Positions 8,826 through 16,767 of a stretch of DNA of 42,373 nucleotides are shown here, in pieces; position 1 is the stretch's first letter, and each line of letters begins with the position of its first letter. Both the position numbers and the translations under genes were made by a program. The notes beneath the pieces were generated by a model that worked only from the letters and a program-made list of their open reading frames with translations, was not told the origin of the DNA and ran no database searches. The stretch is from Saprospiraceae bacterium UBA3362 (lineage in GTDB: Bacteria; Bacteroidota; Bacteroidia; Chitinophagales; Saprospiraceae), in the NCBI GenBank assembly GCA_002360455.1, contig DEQQ01000076.1, forward strand, positions 1-42,373, read 5' to 3'.

Positions 8826-9839
8826 TTAATAGATCATCAAATTGTAGGCAAACATAAGAATAAAAATGATCAAACTAATCAATAGATAGGAGAATCCAAT
8901 CAAGATTGTTTTAGCGGAATTGTTGATTTTTGATGTCGGATATACGGTTTGCTGAGAAACAGCAAAAAAAAGCACAAGGAGAAAACTGCAGCACAAGGTA
9001 GGAATATTCGACTTTAAAAAATAATCATACAGTGAGGCAATCCATAACAATATAAAGCTGCCGGTATGAAAATGAACAGAGAATATCAAATGCTCATAAT
9101 AATTTTTTCTGTGCCTAAAATTGAACACCCTTAGCACAAATGCAAAGGCAGGCATAAGCAGGAAAAAGGATATCGATATGTGCTTTTGCATTTTTTCGAA
9201 AACCCCAATAAAAAAGTCAGAACCTTTTTCCGTGATATTCAAATTTTGTTTGAATTTAAATTTCCTCCAAAACCCATGAATGTTGTATTTTCTATAAAAC
9301 GAATCTCTTAAGCCGGGATCTTTGGATCTAAAAAGCACAAGATCTTTTTTATCAATACCATAGCCATTAGCCGCAAGAAAGGACGTATCCGGCAACTCCT
9401 CATTAGTTTCATTAACCTTCAGCTTAAAAAATGTACCCTTTGATAATTCTTTTGTCGAATCCCCCATAAACCCTTCATCAAATCCTTTGGAGAAATCCTC
9501 CGTTATAGCCTTTGAAGAATGATCTTGTAAAAATTTATCTGTTGCAAAATAGATTACACTGACAAAAATATAAAACCTCAATGGCGGTACATATCGGGCT
9601 CTTTTGTTGGCTACAAATTCATTGGTCATTTTTCCGGGAAACCCAATCAGAGTAAAAATGGATTTCCACACCTTGGTATCAAAGTGAAACAGAGTTTCAA
9701 AAAATTCTTCGACAATGAATAAGACTGATCGATTGGGATTGTGATTGTCCTGTCCGCATTGGGGACAATAATTTTCATTTTGAGTAAAGGGATGGTTGCA
9801 GTTACCGCAATGAGAAGATTTGATTTTATGGGATGACAT
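8826..9839 (-). CDS. DUF3667 membrane protein with N-terminal zinc ribbon
   Basis: A 337-residue protein with an N-terminal zinc ribbon of two CxxC pairs (CGNC and CPQCGQ, residues about 12-35), then the DUF3667 core (EEFFETLFHFDTKVWKSI, LIGFPGKMTNEFVANKRARYVPPLRFYIF) whose end starts the first membrane segment. A polar middle of about 120 residues follows, then about four hydrophobic segments. The family is almost confined to Bacteroidota and its function is unknown. It is the last gene of a three-gene minus-strand operon, starting 5 nt after the pterin dehydratase stop codon. It converges with the M14 gene 42 nt away. Confidence 0.85.
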   Translation of the reverse strand: MSSHKIKSSHCGNCNHPFTQNENYCPQCGQDNHNPNRSVLFIVEEFFETLFHFDTKVWKSIFTLIGFPGKMTNEFVANKRARYVPPLRFYIFVSVIYFATDKFLQDHSSKAITEDFSKGFDEGFMGDSTKELSKGTFFKLKVNETNEELPDTSFLAANGYGIDKKDLVLFRSKDPGLRDSFYRKYNIHGFWRKFKFKQNLNITEKGSDFFIGVFEKMQKHISISFFLLMPAFAFVLRVFNFRHRKNYYEHLIFSVHFHTGSFILLWIASLYDYFLKSNIPTLCCSFLLVLFFAVSQQTVYPTSKINNSAKTILIGFSYLLISLIIFILMFAYNLMIY

Positions 9840-9844
9840 AGATT

Positions 9845-10093
9845 TTATTCTCTATGATATGTTAAATAAATTGCAGAAATCTTTTCTGCAAGATTTTTGT
9901 CTTTGTCCGTAATGGTATTTCCGGCACTGTGTGTACACAACTCTATCTCTACGATATTCCAGCTGTTAAACCAATTGGGGTGATGGTCCATTTTCTCAGC
10001 CGCAAGAGCAACTGAAGCCATAAAAGAGAAAGCAGAAATAAAATCCTTGAATATAAATCTTGCTTTTAGTTTGTTATCTTCTTCTCTCCACAT
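9845..10093 (-). CDS. 4a-hydroxytetrahydrobiopterin dehydratase (pterin carbinolamine dehydratase)
   Basis: An 82-residue protein with the compact pterin-4a-carbinolamine dehydratase signature: F.DF..AF.FM, then EKMDHHPNW with the active-site His-His-Pro, a Trp further on, a second His in CTHSAG and a conserved Asp in ITDKD. The enzyme dehydrates 4a-hydroxy-tetrahydrobiopterin made by aromatic amino acid hydroxylases; many bacteria have it without an obvious hydroxylase. It is shorter than most homologues (95-110 residues), mainly at the N-terminus. It sits 3 nt after the M42 peptidase stop and 5 nt before the DUF3667 start, so the three are probably co-transcribed. No aromatic hydroxylase lies in the window. 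Confidence 0.88.
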   Translation of the reverse strand: MWREEDNKLKARFIFKDFISAFSFMASVALAAEKMDHHPNWFNSWNIVEIELCTHSAGNTITDKDKNLAEKISAIYLTYHRE

Positions 10094-10096
10094 GAT

Positions 10097-11137
10097 TTAA
10101 AATTGTCGATCAAACTGATCTATTGAATTTATAATCAATTTTAATAAATCTATACCATGAGCCACATCTTTACCGTGGACCATCTCTATGACCTGATGGA
10201 TGTTTCTTGTAGGAACAGAAATGGCTCCTGCAATACAACCATTCCCTGTCATCTGCACGACAGCAGTGTCAGTACCTCCGGCAGATAACAATTCGGACTG
10301 CCATTCAATCTGATGTTTTGCGCACAGGTCTTTTAAAAATTTGATCATTCTTACGTCAGGGATAACGCTTGAGTCCATTATCTTGATTGCAATTCCTTTT
10401 CCAAGGCGAGTACACATTTCTTGAGCTGTCGCCCCCGGAACGTCATAAGCTATCGTGGTGTCTATGTTGATAGCATATTGAGGAGCTATGGCATTGGCAG
10501 CAATTCTTGCTCCTCGCAATCCCAATTCCTCTTGTACCGTGAAGACAGCATAAGTATCTACCGAACAGTCTTGCTGAGCCAAGAAGGCCTCAAGCAACAT
10601 AAAGACAGAAATTCTATTGTCCAAGGACTTGGCATTGATGCATTCTCCCATTTTTATCAATGATCGCTCTCTGGTGATGGAGTCTCCTACGTCAACAATT
10701 TGTTCAAGCTCAGCCTTGCTTAATCCAGTATCAATAAAATAATCTTTGATTTGAGCCGGTTTATTCCTCTCTTCCGGACTCATGATGTGGATTGGTTTTG
10801 TGCCCATTACTCCTATGATCGTTTTTCGACCATGTATCCAAACCCTCTGAGCGGTGAGGGTCTTAGGATCAAATCCACCCAAAGGTAAAAAGCGAATAAA
10901 CCCCTCTTCGTCTATATGCTGGACGATAAATCCAATTTCATCCATATGGGCAGTGAGCAGTAATTTTTGTGAATTGTCCCTTCCTTTTTTCAATGCAATA
11001 AGGTTGCCCATATTGTCTATATCCAAAGAATCGCAGTGCCCCTGAAGTCGAGTGATCAAGAAATTTCGGATTTCTTTTTCGAAACCCGGAGCTCCAGGCA
11101 ACTCACAAATTTGACTGAGTAACTCAATATTCAACAT
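10097..11137 (-). CDS. M42-family glutamyl aminopeptidase-like metallopeptidase
   Basis: The 346-residue protein matches the M42 family of dodecameric dinuclear-metal aminopeptidases (also annotated as endoglucanase M or FrvX). Landmarks in order: CELPGAPGFEKEIR, the first metal His in LLTAHMDEIGF, the PDZ-like insertion domain (about 70-165), bridging Asp in KSLDNR, catalytic Glu pair in VQEELGLRGA, metal Asp in NIDTT, and the late His in TRNIHQVIEM. All expected ligands are present. It acts in the cytoplasm on peptide N-termini. It leads a tight operon with the pterin dehydratase and DUF3667 genes. A consensus promoter lies only four bases upstream of its ATG. Confidence 0.92.
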   Translation of the reverse strand: MLNIELLSQICELPGAPGFEKEIRNFLITRLQGHCDSLDIDNMGNLIALKKGRDNSQKLLLTAHMDEIGFIVQHIDEEGFIRFLPLGGFDPKTLTAQRVWIHGRKTIIGVMGTKPIHIMSPEERNKPAQIKDYFIDTGLSKAELEQIVDVGDSITRERSLIKMGECINAKSLDNRISVFMLLEAFLAQQDCSVDTYAVFTVQEELGLRGARIAANAIAPQYAINIDTTIAYDVPGATAQEMCTRLGKGIAIKIMDSSVIPDVRMIKFLKDLCAKHQIEWQSELLSAGGTDTAVVQMTGNGCIAGAISVPTRNIHQVIEMVHGKDVAHGIDLLKLIINSIDQFDRQF

Positions 11138-11141
11138 CTAA

Positions 11142-11173
11142 CAAAGGTAGATCATTGACCCAAAATTCCCAAA
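11142..11173 (-). promoter_or_regulatory. Promoter of the M42-pterin dehydratase-DUF3667 operon
   Basis: On the minus strand TTTG (11173-11170), exactly 20 nt, then TACCTTTG (11149-11142): a full consensus match. Only four bases separate the -7 box from the ATG at 11137, so the message would be leaderless or nearly so. Confidence 0.8.
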
Positions 11174-11180
11174 TTCTCCT

Positions 11181-11188
11181 TAGGTTTG
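11181..11188 (+). promoter_or_regulatory. -7 promoter element of prfA
   Basis: TAGGTTTG matches TAnnTTTG and lies 22 nt before the prfA ATG. The nearest upstream TTG (11155-11157) is 23 nt away, slightly far. The site lies back to back with the M42 operon promoter in a 73-bp divergent region. Confidence 0.6.
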
Positions 11189-11210
11189 CAGCCAATTTTA
11201 TCAATTCCGT

Positions 11211-12284
11211 ATGGACATAATCAAGAAACTACAATCGGTATATGAACGATACAACTATCTGGAAGAACGCATGGCGGATCCTTCTGTAGTTTCGGATGTC
11301 AAGGAATACACCAAAATTAGTAAAGAATACAAAGATCTTCAGCCGGTAATCCAAAAATACTTGGACTATCAGCGCATAGAAAATGATATGCTGGGAGCCA
11401 AAGAAATGTTGGACACCGGAGACAGAGAAATGGCAGAAATGGCGGAGGCTGTGATGTCAGAATCCAAAGAAAAACAAGCTACATTGACAGAAGAACTCAA
11501 GCTCTTGCTGGTTCCAAAAGATCCTGAGGACAGCAAAGATGTCATCTTCGAAATCAGGTCAGGAACAGGGGGCAATGAGGCAAGTTTGTTTGCAGGAGAT
11601 CTTTATAGAATGTACACTCGATATTTTGATACTCAAGGATGGAGCTATGAAGTTTTATATGAGAATCCGGGATCGGTTGGAGGATTTAATAAAATCGTAT
11701 TGGATGTAACTGGCCATGATGTCTTTGGTAAAATGAAATTTGAAAGTGGTGCACATCGTGTTCAGCGAGTTCCTGACACAGAAGCCAGTGGTCGTGTACA
11801 TACTTCTGCTGCCACTGTGGTGGTGATGCCCAAAATGGAGCTGGAGGATGTGAACATCAACAAGGCAGATCTTAGAGTCGATACTTTCAGATCCAGTGGT
11901 GCGGGAGGCCAGCATGTAAATAAAACAGAGTCTGGTGTGCGATTTACCCATTTACCCACGGGAGTTGTAGCAGAAAGTATGGACAGCCGAAGTCAACATA
12001 AAAACAGAGAAATTGCATTGGGAAGATTGATTCAAAAAATAAAAGATGCCCAAGTAGAAAAATACGAAAACACGATAGCAGCAGAAAGGAAATCTTTGGT
12101 AGGCTCCGGAGATCGATCGGACAAAATCAGAACTTACAATTTCCCCCAAAACAGAATGACAGATCACAGAATAGGCTTGACAATGTATAACCTAACCGAC
12201 ATCATGAACGGCGACATAGACTCTATTATAGAGGCACTGCGTATCGCAGAGAATATGGAAAAACTCAAAGGAGAACAAGAATAA
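11211..12284 (+). CDS. prfA: Peptide chain release factor 1
   Basis: RF1 recognises UAA and UAG in the ribosomal A site and triggers peptide release. The 357-residue protein has the N-terminal coiled region, IFEIRSGTGGNEASLFAGDL, the codon-recognition loop with the RF1-type PxT tripeptide (HRVQRVPDTEASGRVHTSA) and the universal GGQ motif in SSGAGGQHVNKTESGVR (about residue 230), followed by RSQHKNREIA. Length is standard (about 355-360). It is transcribed divergently from the M42 operon. No hemK/prmC methyltransferase gene follows; the next 700 bp hold only repeats. Confidence 0.98.
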   Translation: MDIIKKLQSVYERYNYLEERMADPSVVSDVKEYTKISKEYKDLQPVIQKYLDYQRIENDMLGAKEMLDTGDREMAEMAEAVMSESKEKQATLTEELKLLLVPKDPEDSKDVIFEIRSGTGGNEASLFAGDLYRMYTRYFDTQGWSYEVLYENPGSVGGFNKIVLDVTGHDVFGKMKFESGAHRVQRVPDTEASGRVHTSAATVVVMPKMELEDVNINKADLRVDTFRSSGAGGQHVNKTESGVRFTHLPTGVVAESMDSRSQHKNREIALGRLIQKIKDAQVEKYENTIAAERKSLVGSGDRSDKIRTYNFPQNRMTDHRIGLTMYNLTDIMNGDIDSIIEALRIAENMEKLKGEQE

Positions 12285-12388
12285 AAGTATCGTATTTTTA
12301 TTGATAAACCTATTGTCAATTTTCAAGACACATTCGTAATTCGCTACATTCAAAAATCTAAATCCCTACTGAGGAAGAATTTCACCCG

Positions 12389-12468
12389 GTTCTCTTGGAT
12401 CAAGCCAAAAGAACAGTTAAAAACCATAGACCAAAAGTCAGAAAATTCCAAGCTAAAAACAAGGATAT
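12389..12468 (+). repeat. Partial copy of the composite intergenic repeat
   Basis: This segment after prfA holds the right half of the hairpin core (GGATCAAGCCAAAAGAACAG) and the trailing block ACCATAGACCAAAAGTCAGAA followed by CCAAGCTAAAAACAAGGAT. The same trailing block closes the copy at 33984-34026. It appears to be a truncated relic next to the full unit that starts at 12501. Confidence 0.8.
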
Positions 12469-12500
12469 CCTCTTCATCTGTGGCATTTTTCATTAATACC

Positions 12501-12992
12501 AAATTGACTTACACAATAGTCTAAAATATTAAGATGAGAAATTCTGAACGGCATTTTTCATTTTGGTATCCAACTTTTGAATGAATACAAAGGCGTTAAG
12601 AAATGAAAACAGCCTTGATCTTTTGGTTCTTTTGGATCAAGCCAAAAGAACAGTGAAAAACCAAAGACCAAAAGTCAAAAAACCCCAAGTTAAATACAGC
12701 GACGATGCAATTAGAAATTCCAGACGTTATTTTTCATTTTGGTATCCAACTTTGTGTTTATTCAAAAGCGTTAAAAACAGAAAACTGTTTGAGCACAAAC
12801 TGAGAATAAACAAAAAAACGAGAGGAGGAGAAAACCAAAAAAAAGAAAGAAAAAGCCACAGCGAGTTTTTTCGGTTTAGCTTTTGAATGAATACAAAGGC
12901 GTTAAGAAATGAAAACAGCCTTGATCTTTTGGTTCTTTTGGATCAAGCCAAAAGAACAGTGAAAAACCATAGACCAAATGTCAAAAAACCTT
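12501..12992 (+). repeat. Composite dispersed intergenic repeat, copy 1 (about 490 bp)
   Basis: This region matches 33584-34026, in the same orientation about 21 kb away, from AAATTGACTTACACAATAG onwards. It holds two near-identical sub-blocks (12576-12660 and 12882-12966) reading TGAATGAATACAAAGGCGTT and then the core CTTGATCTTTTGGTTC...GAAC. Between them lie a block with AAAACTGTTTGAGCACAAAC and a T-poor, A/G-rich stretch containing AGGAGGAG (about 12800-12856). The core can fold two exclusive ways: GTTCTTTTGG with CCAAAAGAAC (loop ATCAAG), or CTTGATC with GATCAAG. Open frames of 101 and 89 codons here are identical at their N-termini only because the repeat is duplicated; I do not call them genes. 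Confidence 0.88.
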
Positions 12993-13003
12993 CACCACAT
13001 TTC

Positions 13004-14275
13004 TTATTTACAATCCACCTCTACAGCAAATTCAACCCTCTTAAGAGTCCCGCCATTCACAGGCTTCCACTGATGTTCGCTGTCCGTAAATTTTGCATCA
13101 TTGTTCATCGTCAATATTTCCACGGCCTGTTTGTCTTTGATAAGAAGATCTTTTGAGGAGAAGCAGCTGTTGCCTTTTTGATCCAAGCTAAAATTTGCAA
13201 AATTCAATAACCGATCATAAAAAACCTGATACCCTTTCGCACTGCTATACGCTTTTTTGATTTGCATATAGGCTGTAGCCTCATAGGCTTTTTGCCATAC
13301 GATGTCACCATTTTGAGCATTCAATTCAGCAATGAGAAATCCTCCCTGTTGTCCGTAGGCATCCGCAAACAACACAATGGATTTGGAGTCTTTGGCAACT
13401 ATCGATTTGCTGAATATTGTTTTATCTGTTGGGTACTGGTTGGACCACAAAAGTTTGCCGCTTGCATCCGTTTTAAAAACAAACAAACCATTGACTCTTG
13501 TCTTACTCAATATTGTTCCGGCATAAATCAAATTGCCCGAAGGATCCGATTCCACAGTTTGAATTGCAAAATCTATATAAGAAGAATTATCGATATGATA
13601 TTTGATCTGTTGTACAATTTGTGCATTTTGATCTACAATCAATGAAGAAAAAATACTGTACTTCTTAGAACTTACACCATCTATGTAGGCTCCCTTTTGC
13701 CTGAAGGCAATCAAAAAATGTTCGCCATCAATGACACGGATTCCCGACAGTTGATCAATATGATCCAATCCTTTCACCCACACACTTTTTCCATTCGGAT
13801 CCAGCAAAGAAAAATAAGCATAAAAAGCCGTTGCCGATGGATCTCGAGAAGCAACCATCAATTGGCCTTTTGCATTCATTGCTGCACCCGGATCATTGAA
13901 TGAAAATAAACTTGAGCATTGACTCATCCATTTGAAGTCCATAGATTTTGAAAACGACCAGGCGGATGAAATTTTTTCTGACCCCGAATATCCTGTAAAA
14001 CAATATTGCTCCTTTCCACTAAGTATTTTCTCGAATCGACTTCCGGACACATTGTCCCATAGATAACTTCGAGTTTCAGTTGCGCTGATGACACTTACGG
14101 CAGCATTCCGCGGGCTCCCCGCATTTTGAGATGCATCCCCACAAATTATCTTCTGTTCCGAAGATTCAAGTAAACCATCACAGCTTATTCCTTTATTACT
14201 GAGATGAAATGCTTTCTGACCTGAACTATGACAAGCAAATAAGCAGACTGAAAAATATAAAAGAAACTTATTCAT
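13004..14275 (-). CDS. Exported protein of unknown function, probable beta-propeller-like
   Basis: A 423-residue protein starting with a signal peptide (MNKFLLYFSVCLFACHSSGQ). Cysteine 15 follows LFA, so it could be a lipoprotein, although phenylalanine before the alanine makes the lipobox weak. The body contains recurring strand-rich blocks of the type SDPSGNLIYAGT, KTDASGKLLWSNQYP and ELNAQNGDIVWQKAYE, which resemble the 'D.nG...W.k.y' pattern of delta-60 or PQQ-like propeller blades in secreted Bacteroidota proteins. No T9SS tail, catalytic motif or named family is recognisable. The gene starts 37 nt after the paaZ stop on the same strand and may share its transcript. Copy 1 of the composite repeat lies just past its 3' end. 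Confidence 0.7.
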   Translation of the reverse strand: MNKFLLYFSVCLFACHSSGQKAFHLSNKGISCDGLLESSEQKIICGDASQNAGSPRNAAVSVISATETRSYLWDNVSGSRFEKILSGKEQYCFTGYSGSEKISSAWSFSKSMDFKWMSQCSSLFSFNDPGAAMNAKGQLMVASRDPSATAFYAYFSLLDPNGKSVWVKGLDHIDQLSGIRVIDGEHFLIAFRQKGAYIDGVSSKKYSIFSSLIVDQNAQIVQQIKYHIDNSSYIDFAIQTVESDPSGNLIYAGTILSKTRVNGLFVFKTDASGKLLWSNQYPTDKTIFSKSIVAKDSKSIVLFADAYGQQGGFLIAELNAQNGDIVWQKAYEATAYMQIKKAYSSAKGYQVFYDRLLNFANFSLDQKGNSCFSSKDLLIKDKQAVEILTMNNDAKFTDSEHQWKPVNGGTLKRVEFAVEVDCK

Positions 14276-14312
14276 TAAATTTTATTCCGTATTGATTTAC
14301 TCTAAATCAGTT

Positions 14313-16361
14313 TTATTGTTGATCTTTCATTTTGACCATAGTGAGAATGGTAGCTACGGCTACGGTCTCATTGGTTTCATCAAACACTTCTACATACCAC
14401 TTGACGATTCCCTTTTTGATGTCCTCTTCAGATTTTTTTTCTTGGGCTACTTTTTCTTTCACTGTCAGCCTTACCCCTATTGTAGCCCCCGGATAAACAG
14501 GCTTGGTAAATCGACATTCATCAATACCGTAGTTGAGCAATACAGGACCTTTTTTTGCGCTCACAAACAAGCCTGCAGCCTTAGATAAAATATAATACCC
14601 ATGAGCTACCCGACCCGTAAAGATTGTACCCTCAAGACTGGTAACGTCCGTATGAGCATAAAAATGATCTCCGCTCAAATTGGCAAAATTGACAATATCG
14701 GCTTCCGTGACAGTATGCTTAGCAGTAACCAATGTATCGCCCACCTGCAACTCTTCGAAGTAATGATGGAACAAATGTTTGTCATGTTCCTGAGTGCTAC
14801 CTCCGGGTTGATATTGCTGAGTTATGGCGCTTATCATTTCAGGAGATCCTTGGATGGCCGTTCGCTGCAAATAATGTTTTATTCCTCTCAATCCTCCCAT
14901 CTCTTCTCCGCCTCCTGCTCGGCCCGGGCCTCCATGAACCAACAATGGCATTGGAGAGCCATGTCCTGTGCTTTCTTTGGCGTAAGAAGCATTCAACACA
15001 AGAACCCTACCATGATGACTCGCTGCTCCCAAGGTATAGCTTGTAGCCTGTTTCGGATCCGACGTGATGATAGAGCTTACCAGACTTCCTTTTCCCATTT
15101 TAGCCAGACTGATGGCCTCCTCCATTTCATTGTAAGGCATTATGGTGCTCACAGGACCAAAAGCTTCAAGCTCATGAGTAGCCAAATATTCATTTGGTCT
15201 TCGGTTGAGCATCAGTATAGGAGACATAAAAGCCCCGGTCTCATAATTTGAACCAAGAACATTGGCAGAATGAAGGTTTCCGTACACTATAGGACAGTTT
15301 TCCGACAATAGAGCCACTTTCTCCAACACTTCTTTGCGCTGACTCTGCCCCGCCAATGCTCCCATCCTCACTTCGGCAAGACGAGGATCTCCCATCACTG
15401 TGCTGTCCAATCTTTTCGACAGAGCCTCAATGACAGCATCGATCTTAGAAGACGGTACGATGACCCTTCTTATAGCTGTACATTTCTGACCACATTTTGC
15501 CGTCATTTCTCGGTGAACTTCTTTAATGAAAGTGTCAAAATCGGCAGACCCCGGCTCCACATCTTGACCCAAGATGCAACAGTTCAGAGAATCTGCTTCC
15601 ATATTGAACGGCACAGACTCCGAGATAATCTTAGGATGCGATTTTAACATCCTTCCGGTGTGTGCAGATCCCGTAAAACTTACCACATCCTGAGATTCCA
15701 CAAACTCCAGCAGATTGCCGGCACTCCCACAGATCAACTGCAAACTCCCCTTAGGCAAAATGCCCGACCTGTCTATATCTCTTACCATCGCTTCTGCAAG
15801 ATAGGACGTGATTGTAGCCGGTTTGACTATGGCAGGAACTCCGGCAAGAAGGTTCACCGAAATTTTTTCAAGCATCCCCCAAATAGGAAAATTGAAGGCA
15901 TTGATATGCACCGCAACACCTTCTTTAGGAACCATGATATGATGACCTATAAAACCACCGGATTTGCTCAACGCTGCAAGCTCTCCGTCCACATAAAAAC
16001 TTTGGTCAGGAAGTTTTCTTCTCAGACTTGCGTAAGCAAACAAAGTCCCGATCCCGCCATCGATATCAATCCAACTGTCGGCCTTCGTTGCTCCCGTTTT
16101 GTAGCTTATAGGGTAATAGCTTTCTTTGCGTTCCGTGAGATAGAGGGCAAGAGCTTTGAGCATTCTTCCTCGTTCCTGAAAACTCATTTTGCGCAGGGCA
16201 GGACCTCCCGTTTTGCGAGCATACCTCAGCATGGCTTCCATATCAAGACCTGTGCTGGAGGCTGACGCTATGGCAGAACCATCTACTGCATCGTACAACA
16301 TGCTGCCTTCGCCTTCCCCCGAGATCCAAGATCCTAAAACATAATTTTGCAATCGTTCCAT
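14313..16361 (-). CDS. paaZ: PaaZ: bifunctional oxepin-CoA hydrolase / semialdehyde dehydrogenase
   Basis: PaaZ opens the oxepin-CoA ring in aerobic phenylacetate breakdown and oxidises the resulting semialdehyde with NADP. The 682-residue protein (E. coli form: 681) has an aldehyde dehydrogenase domain (about 1-510) with NAFNFPIWGMLEKI, VKPA, FTGSAHTGR, NMEADSLN and the catalytic C294 in KCGQKCTAIRR. A MaoC-like hydratase domain follows (about 540-682) whose FANLSGDHFYAH keeps the Asp/His catalytic pair five residues apart, as in the characterised enzyme. I start at ATG 16361; a TTG at 16382 lies inside the -7 promoter box. No other phenylacetate genes are in the window, so it stands apart from its pathway here. 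Confidence 0.95.
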   Translation of the reverse strand: MERLQNYVLGSWISGEGEGSMLYDAVDGSAIASASSTGLDMEAMLRYARKTGGPALRKMSFQERGRMLKALALYLTERKESYYPISYKTGATKADSWIDIDGGIGTLFAYASLRRKLPDQSFYVDGELAALSKSGGFIGHHIMVPKEGVAVHINAFNFPIWGMLEKISVNLLAGVPAIVKPATITSYLAEAMVRDIDRSGILPKGSLQLICGSAGNLLEFVESQDVVSFTGSAHTGRMLKSHPKIISESVPFNMEADSLNCCILGQDVEPGSADFDTFIKEVHREMTAKCGQKCTAIRRVIVPSSKIDAVIEALSKRLDSTVMGDPRLAEVRMGALAGQSQRKEVLEKVALLSENCPIVYGNLHSANVLGSNYETGAFMSPILMLNRRPNEYLATHELEAFGPVSTIMPYNEMEEAISLAKMGKGSLVSSIITSDPKQATSYTLGAASHHGRVLVLNASYAKESTGHGSPMPLLVHGGPGRAGGGEEMGGLRGIKHYLQRTAIQGSPEMISAITQQYQPGGSTQEHDKHLFHHYFEELQVGDTLVTAKHTVTEADIVNFANLSGDHFYAHTDVTSLEGTIFTGRVAHGYYILSKAAGLFVSAKKGPVLLNYGIDECRFTKPVYPGATIGVRLTVKEKVAQEKKSEEDIKKGIVKWYVEVFDETNETVAVATILTMVKMKDQQ

Positions 16362-16379
16362 CTTCGTTTTTTCAGACAA

Positions 16380-16387
16380 CAAAAATA
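16380..16387 (-). promoter_or_regulatory. -7 promoter element of paaZ
   Basis: TATTTTTG on the minus strand fits TAnnTTTG and ends 18 nt before the ATG at 16361. This rules against the upstream TTG as start. No convincing -33 TTTG is seen. Confidence 0.55.
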
Positions 16388-16457
16388 CCCCTATTCGCCG
16401 AAACCTTATTATAAATATTCATCAGGAGCAGCATATTCTCAGATCCACCTGTATTCT

Positions 16458-16537
16458 TGGTCCCGTCTTCCATTCCGGCGCCCTGCGCCTCCTTTTCAGC
16501 CGGGGCTAGGTTTGGAACCTCCGCTTTTTAGCTTGTT
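16458..16537 (-). repeat. Dispersed repeat family 'TAGCCCCG', copy B
   Basis: The minus-strand sequence aligns with 3466-3544 (46 of 56 core positions identical). Just beyond it on the plus strand, ACCCGGACTGAAAA (16560-16573) is a near inverted match of TTTTCAGCCGGGG (16494-16506), so the whole region could form a long imperfect hairpin upstream of paaZ. The rest of the 400-bp gap 16362-16767 holds nothing I can identify. Confidence 0.72.
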
Positions 16538-16767
16538 CTATCTTTTTGGAAATGAGCTAAAACCCGGACTGAAAATTGTAATGCGCAAAAAAAATACAGG
16601 CTCTATACGTCTCAAAACTATTATGGCCACCAACCTAGTTCATTATACGCCATCATCTCCTCTATACAAATTCAATCCCTCAAAAAAAAAATAAAAATCA
16701 CGAAACACTTGACAATCCGGAAATAAGGAATTAGATTTGAACCATTAATGTCACTATCATTTTTTGT

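Noticed and set aside
12581..13156. Two open frames of 101 and 89 codons with the same first 26 or so residues (MNTKALRNENSLDLLVLL)
   Set aside because: They are translations of the duplicated intergenic repeat. The same DNA at 33655 has no equivalent frame, and the second overlaps the 3' end of a real gene on the other strand.
16347..16694. 115-codon plus-strand frame upstream of the giant surface protein
   Set aside because: It covers the paaZ promoter and repeat copy B; its Pro-rich translation is what the repeat gives in that frame.
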